A stretch of 35,553 bases of DNA. Origin: Secundilactobacillus yichangensis (GTDB lineage: Bacteria > Bacillota > Bacilli > Lactobacillales > Lactobacillaceae). The notes under the pieces are model-generated. The model was not told where the DNA came from. It saw only the letters and a program-made list of their open reading frames with translations, and did no database searches. Both the position numbers and the translations under genes were made by a program. The stretch covers positions 1-35,553 of the forward strand of contig NZ_BOLK01000019.1 in the NCBI RefSeq assembly GCF_016861565.1, read 5' to 3'. This document shows positions 1 to 7,085 of this stretch, in pieces. Position 1 is the first letter of the stretch. Each line of letters opens with the position of its first letter.

Positions 1-196
1 GATTAGTTTCAAGGTACTCATGGTTAAACCACTTGCTGAACTCATAAGCGCCCATGTAGTGGTAGCCGCACTCATAACGCTGCTGGTTGATATCCAAAAA
101 CAGGTTATAGGCCCAGCGACTGCCGCTGATGTGGGAATCAATCTGCCAAGCTTGTTTTTCAGTCGGCTTAATCTCGACTTTATAGGTGAGTAACAT
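1..196 (-). CDS. tnpB: TnpB-type RNA-guided endonuclease, N-terminal fragment (cut by window edge)
   Basis: Only the first 65 codons are present; the gene continues beyond the left edge. The protein starts MLLTYKVEIKPTEKQ and continues with SRWAYNLFLDINQQ, which is the pattern of the N-terminal helix-turn-helix region of IS200/IS605-family OrfB/TnpB (pattern known from the family). TnpB proteins are transposon-encoded nucleases guided by an RNA made from the element's right end, which would lie outside this window. The RuvC-like catalytic part is also outside. Start ATG at 196-194 follows a weak ribosome site (GGCGGA). A TATAAT-like -10 lies at 252-247 upstream. No tnpA is visible on the upstream side, so it may be a tnpB-only element or tnpA may be elsewhere. 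The upstream end of the element cannot be placed. The family call is fairly safe; activity cannot be judged. Confidence 0.8.
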   Translation of the reverse strand, partial: MLLTYKVEIKPTEKQAWQIDSHISGSRWAYNLFLDINQQRYECGYHYMGAYEFSKWFNHEYLETN

Positions 197-398
197 CAGT
201 TATTCCGCCTTATTGAATTTAATCACCAAGGTGAGGTGTCCCTCATATTATACGGGATGGCTTTAACCCAAAACGCGTTTTAATGAAATTCATATAAATC
301 ACTACTTATATGCTATCAGCTAATACGGAATAGGATAGAAGTACCATTTTACAAAGATTTATAGCCTTTTACAACAAAACAGTTACTGTTCGTTCCTC

Positions 399-870
399 CT
401 ATAGTAAAACTGCTTCGAGTGTCGTTGCGAAACCTTCTGGCTTTTGCGCATAGCCTAAGTGACCGCCAGGAATATCGTACACTGGAATGCTCCAGTAGTT
501 AGAAAGAAAGGCATTCACATCTTGCGGATATGAACCAACTGAGTCAGTTCCGTTGAGCAATGAATCCGGTCGCTGTACTTTGCCAATTGATCAATGTCGA
601 TCTTACGGCTGGTATATTGACGGATTTCATACTGGAACCAGTACTTCATCCCGGCAACGGCTGGATCGTCGTTGCCTTTCAGATTAACAGCTGGCTTGCT
701 CATCATTTTAGCATCCAAGCCACCGATTCGCATGAATTGACCGAACTTTTTCATGCAACGATTGCACCAGAACTTGAACCCATGATGTAAACGGGTTCGT
801 TAGGGCTAAGCTCTGCTGCTAAAGCGTTAACGTCAGCTACATCGGCCTATATCAAAGGTTCCGTTATTTG
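399..870 (-). pseudogene. Broken alpha/beta hydrolase
   Basis: Three pieces of one alpha/beta hydrolase lie in order but in different frames. The first piece (about 840-752) has the nucleophile elbow VYIMGSSSGAIVA and then hits TGA at 753-751. The second (about 754-560) reads an internal part. The third (about 575-399) reads [14 protein letters not shown] and ends with the catalytic-His region [13 protein letters not shown] before TAG. Between the elbow and the second piece the usual stretch after the nucleophile seems deleted, and the N-terminal part upstream of 860 is missing or degenerate, with an in-frame stop. This is what is seen; the gene is not functional. It lies divergent to the TetR gene at 985 and next to its operators, so it was probably once the target of that repressor (inference). 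Confidence 0.8.
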
Positions 871-904
871 TGAATTAAGCTTGCTGATTAGCAATATTTG
901 GGTT

Positions 905-961
905 AAACTCATGTCATGAGTTTTAAACTGTAATTGCATTATAAACTCATGCCATGAGTTT
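905..961. promoter_or_regulatory. Two perfect TetR-type operators
   Basis: Two 19-bp perfect palindromes, AAACTCATG-N-CATGAGTTT, lie at 905-923 (centre T) and 943-961 (centre C), 38 bp apart centre to centre. They sit in the gap between the broken hydrolase and the TetR gene, ending 23 bp before its ATG. A TATAAA at 940-945 overlaps the second site. The position and symmetry suggest binding sites for the adjacent TetR protein, giving autorepression and control of the divergent gene, now a pseudogene. Confidence 0.8.
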
Positions 962-984
962 TACAAGTGAGGAGACAAAAATAA

Positions 985-1533
985 ATGAAACGTGGACAAT
1001 TATCCCGTGAGATCATCTTAGAAAAAGGGCTGGAAATCGCCAACGAATCAGGTTTAAACGGGATCACCTACAATGGACTGGCCCGAGAAATCGGCATCCG
1101 CCCGCAATCAATGTACCGTTATTTAGCAGACATTGCTGCCTTAAAGAGCGGCATTGTGGCTTTGTATGTACAGAAGCTAGTCGACTACCTCAAGGAACAG
1201 CTGAAAGGTTTGGAAGGCAAAACTGCCTTGCAGGAATTAGCGGTAAGTTTTATTCAGTTTACCCAATCCGGAGTGCCTTTCACCGATATGGTGTGGGGAA
1301 TTTCTTACTATAGTAACGTAGCGGAAGTGGCAGCAGTTATGAAACAGCTTCGGCAACTCACCAAAAAGCTAGTAGCAGAAGTCAGCCAAGATGAGAACCA
1401 GGTTGGTGCTAATACAGCTTTCTTTTTGGAATTTTTGATTGGCCATCTAGCATTACTGACTGCTAGAAAAGAATCTCAAGGCGACCAAACCGTGTTTAAA
1501 CAGAACATTAATCGGGTCATCGACCAATTTTAA
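985..1533 (+). CDS. TetR/AcrR family transcriptional regulator
   Basis: A 182-residue protein with an N-terminal TetR helix-turn-helix: residues about 8-55 include ILEKGLEIANESGLNGITYN followed by LAREIGIRPQSMYRYL, the usual recognition helix ending in Tyr-Arg-Tyr. The C-terminal part is helical and ligand-binding in the family; the ligand is unknown. ATG at 985 follows GAGGAG at 969-974. Two perfect palindromes just upstream are its likely operators, and the divergent hydrolase they flank is broken, so the regulator may now only control itself. The length is typical (180-200 residues). The next gene has its own promoter, so an operon with it is not needed. Confidence 0.9.
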   Translation: MKRGQLSREIILEKGLEIANESGLNGITYNGLAREIGIRPQSMYRYLADIAALKSGIVALYVQKLVDYLKEQLKGLEGKTALQELAVSFIQFTQSGVPFTDMVWGISYYSNVAEVAAVMKQLRQLTKKLVAEVSQDENQVGANTAFFLEFLIGHLALLTARKESQGDQTVFKQNINRVIDQF

Positions 1534-1546
1534 CAAGCGTAACGGC

Positions 1547-1602
1547 TTGATAATGATTACAAACGTATCGTAGAATAGACTTAGTGATATTGTACACAAT
1601 AT
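1547..1602 (+). promoter_or_regulatory. Promoter with overlapping operator for PaiA-like gene
   Basis: TTGATA at 1547-1552 and TAGAAT at 1571-1576 are spaced by 18 bp, giving a likely start near 1583. Directly downstream, at 1587-1602, is a perfect inverted repeat ATATTGT-AC-ACAATAT. A protein bound here would block transcription start. The binding protein is unknown; PaiA/PaiB-type or TetR regulation are options that the sequence does not decide. Confidence 0.6.
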
Positions 1603-1628
1603 TGGGTGAAGGTATGGTGAGTCTAATC

Positions 1629-2150
1629 ATGGCAGATTCAATCGTTCAGTTAACAACGACTGACGCAGCGAAACTGCAGTCAATCAGTCAAGAAACTTTC
1701 GAGGATACGTTTGGCGCCTATAATACCGATGAGGATATGGACTGGTATCTAACGAACGAATTAAGTTTAAAACGGCTTCAAGAACAACTGGAAAACGTGA
1801 ATTCCTTCTTCTATTTCTTGGAGAAAAATAACCAGATCGTGGGTTATTTAAAGTTAAATATCAACGATGCGCAATCCGACAACCAAGGTGACGATGCCCT
1901 GGAAGTGGAACGAATCTATGTGCGGCCGGACTATAAACGATTGGGCTATGGCCGCCAGCTAATGGATTACGCGGTCAAGCGCGCCTATCAGCTGGACAAA
2001 CAAGTAGTCTGGCTGGGCGTGTGGGAATATAACCACGCGGCACAAAGATTCTACGAAGCATTGGGCTTCAAGACCTTTGGCGACCACCTGTTTACACTGG
2101 GTGGTGCAAAACAGAGAGATGTGTTGATGAGGAAAGAAATTAGAGTGTGA
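1629..2150 (+). CDS. GNAT N-acetyltransferase, PaiA (spermine/spermidine) type
   Basis: A 173-residue GNAT protein. It follows the PaiA pattern closely: SQETFEDTFGAYNTDEDM at the N terminus, then VGYLKLNINDAQS, then EVERIYVRPDYKRLGYG (acetyl-CoA motif A with the R/Q-x-x-G-x-G/A loop), then WLGVWEYNHAAQRFYEALGF. PaiA enzymes in Bacillus acetylate spermine and spermidine (family knowledge); the substrate here is inferred. I chose the ATG at 1629 because GGTGAG lies 7 bases upstream; an upstream in-frame start at 1584 would sit in the operator and lacks a ribosome site. A strong hairpin terminator follows at 2173-2237. Confidence 0.85.
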   Translation: MADSIVQLTTTDAAKLQSISQETFEDTFGAYNTDEDMDWYLTNELSLKRLQEQLENVNSFFYFLEKNNQIVGYLKLNINDAQSDNQGDDALEVERIYVRPDYKRLGYGRQLMDYAVKRAYQLDKQVVWLGVWEYNHAAQRFYEALGFKTFGDHLFTLGGAKQRDVLMRKEIRV

Positions 2151-2172
2151 GAACGGGCGTTTATGCCCCATA

Positions 2173-2237
2173 GTATAAGACAAAAAAGCGAGTGACCAGT
2201 CGTTCTTTGACGGGTCGCTTGCTTTTTTGTCTTATAC
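2173..2237. terminator. Bidirectional rho-independent terminator
   Basis: Perfect 17-bp outer arms at 2173-2189 and 2221-2237 with an inner imperfect GC-rich stem (GAGTGACC / GGGTCGCT). The A and T runs are within the arms, so it can act in both directions. It ends the acetyltransferase unit. Confidence 0.85.
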
Positions 2238-2255
2238 GGCCGGGGCATGCCAGTT

Positions 2256-2308
2256 CGAACACGTTTCGGCTACCTAACTTTGAAAAATTAATGGAGCGAA
2301 CACGTTTC
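2256..2308. repeat. Two 12-bp direct repeats upstream of pepI
   Basis: CGAACACGTTTC occurs at 2256-2267 and again at 2297-2308, 41 bp apart (about four helical turns). The unit is a weak palindrome. The stretch lies between the terminator and the PepI start, so the copies could be binding sites for a regulator of pepI. No known consensus fits exactly. Confidence 0.4.
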
Positions 2309-2406
2309 AACCACATCAAATAAATCCCACCAATCCCCTTATTCCCCATCTCCAATCAGTAGTACAATCAAAGATGAAACCACACTTCAAAGGGGATTGA
2401 TTAAAT

Positions 2407-3285
2407 ATGAAAATTCAAGAAGGCTACATGCCATTTCACGGCTACAAAACCTATTATCGAATCGTGGGCGAAAAAACGCCGGGTAAAGCGCCGCTATTAT
2501 TGATTCATGGCGGTCCCGGCTCATCCCACAACTATTTTGAATTACTGGATGACTACGCCGAAACCGGCCGTCAGCTGATTATGTACGACCAAGTCGGCTG
2601 CGGAAAGTCTTCACTACCCGAAGATGAAAGTGTCTACGTCAAGGAAACTTGGGCGGAAGAGCTGATTGCTTTAAGAAAATACCTGCACCTCGACCAGATC
2701 CATATGCTGGGTCAGTCTTGGGGCGGTATGCTGGAAATGCTTTACCTGACCCAATACGACCAAACGGGTGTCAAGAGTGTCATGATCGATGGCTCCCCTG
2801 CTTCAATTAAACTTTGGACGCAAGAGCAGCACCGGCTAATTTCTTACCTAAGTTATGAAGACCGCGAAGCCATTGCCGAAGCTGAACGCACGGGTAACTT
2901 TACCGGTCCAAAGTATTTGGCCGCCAATGACCGTTACATGGAACGCTATTGCTGGGACGACCCAGATGAAAATTCACCTGAACCTTTGCGTCGTGAAACC
3001 AACGGTAAACGTGCCAGTCTGATTGCGGAAGGCCCTAACGAATTTACCGAAAACGGCACCATCAGCAACTACGATGTGACTGATGATCTGCATAAGATCC
3101 ACGTTCCAGTTCTAGTCACTAATGGAACCGATGATTTATGTACCCCACTGATTGCTAAATCCGTTTATGACCATATTCCGGGAGCAAAGTGGCACCTATT
3201 TGCCAACAGCCGACACCTAGCTTTGCTGGATCAGCACGATGAATTTATCAAAGTACTGGATAGCTGGTTAAAGGAAAACGATTAA
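2407..3285 (+). CDS. pepI: Proline iminopeptidase (prolyl aminopeptidase), S33 family
   Basis: A 292-residue alpha/beta hydrolase that removes N-terminal proline from peptides in the cytosol, part of peptide use in lactobacilli. HGGPG at 34-38 is the oxyanion-hole signature of S33 iminopeptidases. GQSWGG at 102-107 carries the nucleophile Ser104. The acid is in NGTDD at 239-243 and the base is His270 in NSRHLALL. A cap domain of about 120 residues lies between. The length matches the lactobacillus PepI family (about 290-295). The ATG at 2407 follows AAGGGGATTGA. A TACAAT -10-like box is near 2360. A hairpin terminator follows directly. Other S33 hydrolases are possible but the full pattern favours PepI. 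Confidence 0.88.
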   Translation: MKIQEGYMPFHGYKTYYRIVGEKTPGKAPLLLIHGGPGSSHNYFELLDDYAETGRQLIMYDQVGCGKSSLPEDESVYVKETWAEELIALRKYLHLDQIHMLGQSWGGMLEMLYLTQYDQTGVKSVMIDGSPASIKLWTQEQHRLISYLSYEDREAIAEAERTGNFTGPKYLAANDRYMERYCWDDPDENSPEPLRRETNGKRASLIAEGPNEFTENGTISNYDVTDDLHKIHVPVLVTNGTDDLCTPLIAKSVYDHIPGAKWHLFANSRHLALLDQHDEFIKVLDSWLKEND

Positions 3286-3289
3286 ATTG

Positions 3290-3333
3290 AAAACAGCCTA
3301 ATTGTCGATCAAATCGATAATTAGACTGTTTTT
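3290..3333 (+). terminator. Terminator of pepI
   Basis: Stem AAACAG-CTAATT-TCGAT pairs with ATCGA-AATTAG-CTGTTT (loop about 3309-3313), followed by TTTTT. It starts four bases after the pepI stop codon. Confidence 0.85.
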
Positions 3334-3351
3334 ATCTAAAATAAGCCCAAA

Positions 3352-3385
3352 CAAAAAGCTCCGAACTGGGGAGGTTCGAAGCTCT
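3352..3385 (-). terminator. Terminator of the minus-strand RNA
   Basis: Read on the minus strand, AGCTTCGAAC (3383-3374) pairs with GTTCGGAGCT (3366-3357) with one G-U pair, followed by TTTTTG. No coding gene ends here, which argues for a separate RNA. Confidence 0.8.
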
Positions 3386-3680
3386 TTGACGCCATAATCA
3401 GTACTTACGTGATCATCCTTTAACGGGAACTAATTGGTTATCTATTATGGGGGAAATAACACTTAGTTTATTAAAATTTACAGGGAGAAGTTTATTTTAT
3501 CCCGTCAGGACTTATAGCGATCAGCTTTCTTAATTACGGTGGATCTTTAAAAAAGACACAGAACCGTCAGACAGTTGAGATACAAATATTGCAGACAAGT
3601 TGATGACTCAACTTGCAGTTCTATTCAGAACCGCTAATGTCTACAGAATGATCTTTACTGTCGTGACGGCAACTCGATGT
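3352..3680 (-). ncRNA. Probable structured non-coding RNA of about 330 nt, family not recognised
   Basis: No plausible open frame covers this stretch. On the minus strand it runs from a TATAAT -10 (3692-3687) to a T-run terminator (3385-3352). The 5' half folds tightly: an outer stem pairs 3670-3657 with 3575-3563 (GCCGTCA-GACAGT / ACTGTCTGACGGT, one bulge), a second stem pairs 3645-3638 with 3597-3590 (TGTAGACA / TGTCTGCA), and two hairpins fill it, 3634-3615 (GTTCT-gaat-AGAAC core) and 3614-3597 (AAGTTGA-gtca-TCAACTT). The four elements abut almost without spacers, as in a three-way junction. Wobble pairs are G-U on the minus strand and would be A-C on the plus strand, which fixes the strand. 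Downstream, ACGGGA (about 3505-3500) can pair with TCCCGT (about 3429-3423). I see no signature of tmRNA, RNase P, SRP or 6S RNA. The function is unknown. Confidence 0.6.
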
Positions 3681-3686
3681 CTTGAA

Positions 3687-3692
3687 ATTATA
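3687..3692 (-). promoter_or_regulatory. -10 box of the structured RNA
   Basis: TATAAT on the minus strand at 3692-3687, giving a start near 3680. The -35 region about 17 bp upstream (GTGATG) is poor, so activity would need another aid. The 5' end predicted from it falls about 10 bases before the outer stem of the RNA. Confidence 0.5.
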
Positions 3693-3852
3693 TCAAGCCA
3701 TCAAGCACCCATCACACTAATGTTTTGGATAAGTTTAGTTTACCACGTTTACCCTAAAATTTAAATTTAATTCCGATAATTTTTATCAAATTCCTTGATT
3801 TTTTTAAGCAAATATGGTTGAAACATACAAAAGTGTTTGGTTTAGTCCAACA

Positions 3853-3877
3853 CAAAAAAGGACTTGTGCCACAAGTC
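3853..3877 (-). terminator. Terminator of the aldo/keto reductase unit
   Basis: On the minus strand GACTTGT-GGC-ACAAGTC is followed by CTTTTTTG. It separates the reductase transcript from the structured RNA downstream. Confidence 0.85.
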
Positions 3878-3962
3878 TATATCAACGAGGATTTAATTCA
3901 ATTTCTTGACTCACACATATCTTAAAATTTGCTTTCGTTCATTACTTGAATATGGCCTTAAC

Positions 3963-4075
3963 CTGTTCCACAACTCAGATTCCGGCCATATAACGCCACA
4001 CAACGCCATCCCGAAAAACCATCGGAATGACGTTGTGTGGCGTTATATTCTGGAATCTACCGAGTTGTGTCACAG
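3963..4075. repeat. Long imperfect inverted repeat (MITE- or REP-like hairpin)
   Basis: Two arms of about 50 bp pair across a 7-base loop at about 4014-4020. The best part is an 18-bp perfect match, 3988-4005 with 4031-4048 (ATATAACGCCACACAACG and its complement). The ends are CTGT / ACAG. It starts three bases after the reductase stop and lacks a T-run, so it is not an ordinary terminator; the true terminator lies further on at 3853-3877. It could be a small non-autonomous element or an mRNA 3' stabilising hairpin. Confidence 0.7.
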
Positions 4076-4078
4076 CTT

Positions 4079-4924
4079 CTAATCGCCCGCCGGATGGATA
4101 TGTTCCACGGGTGGTAACTGTTTCAAAAAGGCCATGTCCTGATTGCTAATTTCAAAGTCCAACTGAGCATTAGCCTTAACGTGTGCCATGGACCGTGCCT
4201 TAGGTAAAGGGGCCACGTCATTTTGAATCACGAACCGTAAGGCTAACTGCGGAATTGAAACATGGTAGTTATCAGCAATCCGCTTTAAATCAGAACTGTT
4301 GACCAAATCACCAGTAGCAAGCGGCGAGTAAGCCTGAACCACGATGCCATTATCCTTAGCCGTTTTTACGATGGAGTCTTGGGTATAGCCAATGTAGTAC
4401 TGAATCTGGTCCACTGCAGGGGCGACTGTCAGGCCATCCCAGGTCAGCAGATTTTCTAATTCATGAGAATTAAAGTTCGAAACCCCGATCGACTTAGCAC
4501 GGCCACTTTTATAAATTTCTTGCATGGCTCGCCAAACGTCGCGATTTTCAGCATCATGATTAGTCCCCATCTGCCCCCATGGCCATGGTGCGTGAATGAT
4601 ATATGAGTCTACATAATCCAGATTAAGCGCTTTTAGGCTGCTTTCAAAGTCAGCCAGGGTCTTATCGTAAGTTTTCGATTCTCCTGGCAGCTTCGTCTGA
4701 ACAAAAATATCTGCCCGGTTAACACTACTATCCGCAATGGCTTCACCAACACTCTTCTCGTTGCCGTAAGCTTTAGCTGTATCAATAAACCGGTAGCCAG
4801 CTTTCAATGCGTTACTGACAGCATTATAAGTCTCCTTGCCCGGCTCCGTTTGCCAAGTCCCAAAACCAACTTTGGGCATTTTCAGCCCATTATTTAATTC
4901 AAATGTATCTGTAATTGTAGCCAT
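4079..4924 (-). CDS. Aldo/keto reductase (2,5-diketo-D-gluconate reductase-like)
   Basis: A 281-residue cytosolic NADPH-dependent reductase with the full AKR tetrad: Asp48 (RFIDTA), Tyr53 (KAYGNE), Lys78 (VQTKLP) and His111 (YIIHAPWPW). The GFGTWQ start, SIGVSNF at about 145-151 and the LPKARS cofactor-site segment near 238-243 (IPKS/LPKS in relatives) fit the prokaryotic AKR5-type group. Small aldehydes or ketones are the likely substrates; the exact one cannot be read from sequence. The ATG follows TTAGGAGGGA. A separate unit from the acetyltransferase 45 bp upstream cannot be proven; they may be co-transcribed, as no terminator lies between them. Confidence 0.9.
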   Translation of the reverse strand: MATITDTFELNNGLKMPKVGFGTWQTEPGKETYNAVSNALKAGYRFIDTAKAYGNEKSVGEAIADSSVNRADIFVQTKLPGESKTYDKTLADFESSLKALNLDYVDSYIIHAPWPWGQMGTNHDAENRDVWRAMQEIYKSGRAKSIGVSNFNSHELENLLTWDGLTVAPAVDQIQYYIGYTQDSIVKTAKDNGIVVQAYSPLATGDLVNSSDLKRIADNYHVSIPQLALRFVIQNDVAPLPKARSMAHVKANAQLDFEISNQDMAFLKQLPPVEHIHPAGD

Positions 4925-4969
4925 TTAAATCCCTCCTAATTTTTTATTGATGATAACAAGGTTTCCGTC

Positions 4970-5575
4970 TTAACTTCCAGCCGAAAAGTCCTGCCCATTA
5001 AAGCCTGTCCGGTCCGCTGCCGTAATTTCTCGCAACACGTGGCAGGGATTGCCAACCGCGATCACGTTGCTTGGAATATCGCTGGTCACCACGCTGCCGG
5101 CACCAACGATCACGTTGCTGCCAATACTGACACCAGGTAATACCGTAACGTTAGCCGCCAGCCAAACATCATCGCCGATAGTGATTGGCTGGGCAGCGCA
5201 GCCACCCGTCCGCCGTTCAACGGGATCAAACAGGTGGTTGCTGGTATACAATCCCACTTTGGGACCAAAAAGAACGTGTGTCCCAATATTAATGGGCGCT
5301 CCATCCAGCATGACACAATCGTAATTCGCATAAAAATGATCGCCAACACGAATGTTTCGACCAAATTCACACCGAAAATTAGGTTCCACAAATGGTGCTT
5401 TGCCAGCGTGACCGATTAGCTGCGTAAATAACGCGTTGCGCTTTTCCGGATCAGTGATGGCATTAAGCCGCTGCGTCATCGTCGTGGCATTTTCTCGAAC
5501 CTTCATCAGCTTTGGATCAAGGTCATCATACGGCTGACCGGTTGCCATGTAAGCAAACTTTTCTTCTAAGTTCAT
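4970..5575 (-). CDS. Maltose/galactoside-type sugar O-acetyltransferase
   Basis: A 201-residue left-handed beta-helix acetyltransferase of the Maa/LacA family. The N-terminal Mac helix region (EKFAYMATGQPYDDLDPKL) is followed by hexapeptide repeats from about residue 70 to 180 (GRNIRVGDHFYAN, INIGTHVLFGPKVGLY, ITIGDDVWLAANVTVLPGV, IGAGSVV-like VGAGSVVTSDIP). The catalytic His is His114 in YTSNHLFDP. These enzymes move acetyl from acetyl-CoA to sugars, perhaps as detoxification. ATG follows GAGGAGAAAATTATCAG. It lies 45 bp upstream of the aldo/keto reductase on the same strand, so the two may form an operon. Confidence 0.9.
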   Translation of the reverse strand: MNLEEKFAYMATGQPYDDLDPKLMKVRENATTMTQRLNAITDPEKRNALFTQLIGHAGKAPFVEPNFRCEFGRNIRVGDHFYANYDCVMLDGAPINIGTHVLFGPKVGLYTSNHLFDPVERRTGGCAAQPITIGDDVWLAANVTVLPGVSIGSNVIVGAGSVVTSDIPSNVIAVGNPCHVLREITAADRTGFNGQDFSAGS

Positions 5576-5644
5576 CTGATAATTTTCTCCTCGGTAAGGG
5601 CGGTTCCCTTGTGGTCTAAGACCATTATATCAGTAATTCACCCC

Positions 5645-5694
5645 ACAAAAAATTCCGTTATGTTCATGTAGACTGCCTGAACGATAACGGAATT
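5645..5694 (-). terminator. Terminator of the aminotransferase gene
   Basis: On the minus strand AATTCCGTTAT (5694-5684) pairs with TAACGGAATT (5660-5651), with an inner GTTC / GAAC pair, and then TTTTTTG. It follows the aminotransferase stop by 13 bases. Confidence 0.85.
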
Positions 5695-5707
5695 CATTAT
5701 ATTATGG

Positions 5708-6907
5708 TTACTTAGTTGCTGGTTCTGACATCACTTCGTCAAGGGCAGCTGCTAGCTGCTTAACACCATCGACGATGCCATCTTCCGGTGTGTTTGAGTA
5801 GTTCATTCTAAACGTCCCTGGTTCGGATTCATTGCCATAGAATGGATCGCCTGGAACCACGGCCACGTTACGCTTCATAGCTGCATCAAACAACTGTTGC
5901 GAACTCTTCACCCCTGGTACCGTGACCCACAGGAACATCCCGCCTTGAGGGTTGCTGTGAGAGACACCCTTTGGGAAGTACTTGTCGATAGCGTCCATCA
6001 TCAGCTGCTCACGTTTGTGGTACAACGCGGTGATCTTCTTGATATGATCATTGATATCGTTATCGGTAAAGTACTGAGCGCAAACGTACTGTGAAAAGCT
6101 GTCAGTGTGCAAATCAGCAGACTGCTTTAACATCGTGTATTTCTTAAGCAGCTTTGGTTCTGCCACTACCCAGCCGATCCGCAGACCTGGTGCGAAGATT
6201 TTTGACATGGTTCCCATGTAAATGACATGACCGGTCTTGTCTAAGGACTTCAGTGAAGGTAAGTTTTCACCTTCCCAGCGAATAGCACCGTATGGGTTAT
6301 CTTCCAAGACCATGACGTCATACTTGTCAGCTAATTCAACTAACTTCTTCCGGCGTTCCAAGGTCATCGTCCGGCCAGTTGGGTTTTGAAAGGTAGGTAC
6401 AGTGTAGATCAAACGGGTATCAGGATTGTTTTTTAACGCCTCTTCAAGAGAATCCATCTTCATCCCGTCTTCATCCATGTCAACGCCGACAAAGTGAGCA
6501 CCGTATGAACGGAAAACGTCAACGGCCGTTAAGTAAGTTGGGTCTTCAACAATAACAGCACTGCCTTCGTCAAGGAACATTTTGGCGGTTAAATCGATTG
6601 ACTGCTGAGAACCAGTGGCAATCATCACGTTGTCGGCAGTTGTATGAATGCCTTCAACCTCTAACCGTTTGAGAATAACGTTACGTAATTCAGGTACCCC
6701 TTGAGCGGAACTGTACTGTAACGCAGCAGCACCCTTTTCTTGTAAGACTTTATCCGCAGCAGCTTGAACTTGCTTAACCGGGAAAAGCTCTGGTGCAGGT
6801 AAACCGCCGGCAAAGGAAGTGACTTTAGGATCTGCAGCAGCCTTTAAAATGTCACCAACGGGATCATTATCGGTCTTAGGGACACGATCAGAAAATTTAT
6901 ACGTCAT
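5708..6907 (-). CDS. PLP-dependent aminotransferase, class I/II (aromatic / 2-aminoadipate type)
   Basis: A 399-residue fold-type I aminotransferase. The PLP lysine is Lys236 in MGTMSKIFAPGLRIGW. TGSQQSIDL (about 98-106) is the phosphate-binding loop, QNPTG (about 174-178) and EDNPYG (202-207) contact the cofactor. The sequence resembles LysN/ArAT-like enzymes of the MocR-related group without the DNA-binding domain; aromatic or branched-chain amino acids or aminoadipate are likely amino donors. I start at 6907 because AGAGGAGTG lies just upstream; the longer in-frame extension to 6994 crosses the promoter and operator. The next gene upstream is an amino-acid permease with its own terminator between, so they are neighbours in function but separate transcripts. 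Confidence 0.9.
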   Translation of the reverse strand: MTYKFSDRVPKTDNDPVGDILKAAADPKVTSFAGGLPAPELFPVKQVQAAADKVLQEKGAAALQYSSAQGVPELRNVILKRLEVEGIHTTADNVMIATGSQQSIDLTAKMFLDEGSAVIVEDPTYLTAVDVFRSYGAHFVGVDMDEDGMKMDSLEEALKNNPDTRLIYTVPTFQNPTGRTMTLERRKKLVELADKYDVMVLEDNPYGAIRWEGENLPSLKSLDKTGHVIYMGTMSKIFAPGLRIGWVVAEPKLLKKYTMLKQSADLHTDSFSQYVCAQYFTDNDINDHIKKITALYHKREQLMMDAIDKYFPKGVSHSNPQGGMFLWVTVPGVKSSQQLFDAAMKRNVAVVPGDPFYGNESEPGTFRMNYSNTPEDGIVDGVKQLAAALDEVMSEPATK

Positions 6908-6952
6908 AAAAAACACTCCTCTATATGTAAGATGATTAGTAAACGATATGTT

Positions 6953-6988
6953 AACTACTGCACATGTAGTAGTTTGAGTAATATTATA
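6953..6988 (-). promoter_or_regulatory. Extended -10 promoter with inverted-repeat operator (aminotransferase)
   Basis: TGCTATAAT, an extended -10, lies on the minus strand at 6991-6983. Just downstream of the expected start, 6974-6953 is an inverted repeat AACTACT-N8-AGTAGTT (18 of 22 positions symmetric). This is a fitting place for a repressor that senses amino acids; its identity is unknown. Confidence 0.6.
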
Positions 6989-7044
6989 GCACAAATATTA
7001 AAGAATAATTAGGATATTAATAATTTCACCACTATTTTAACCAA

Positions 7045-7077
7045 ATAAAAAAGCGATGTACCTTAAGCACATCACTT
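7045..7077 (-). terminator. Terminator of the amino-acid permease gene
   Basis: On the minus strand AAGTGATGT (7077-7069) pairs with ACATCGCTT (7059-7051) with one G-U pair, followed by TTTT and a further T-rich tail. It lies nine bases after the permease stop. Confidence 0.85.
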
Positions 7078-7085
7078 CAATAAAA

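Noticed and set aside
2256-2308. Catabolite-repression (cre) sites in the two CGAACACGTTTC repeats
   Set aside because: The complement TGAAACGTGTTCG resembles cre but is one base short and lacks the correct central CG position. I keep it only as a direct repeat.
3352-3680. tmRNA, RNase P RNA, 6S RNA or a T-box as explanation of the minus-strand RNA
   Set aside because: No tmRNA tag or TTCGA-type acceptor end, no GAGGAAAGTCC-type RNase P core, no T-box core, and the helices do not form the single long hairpin of 6S RNA.
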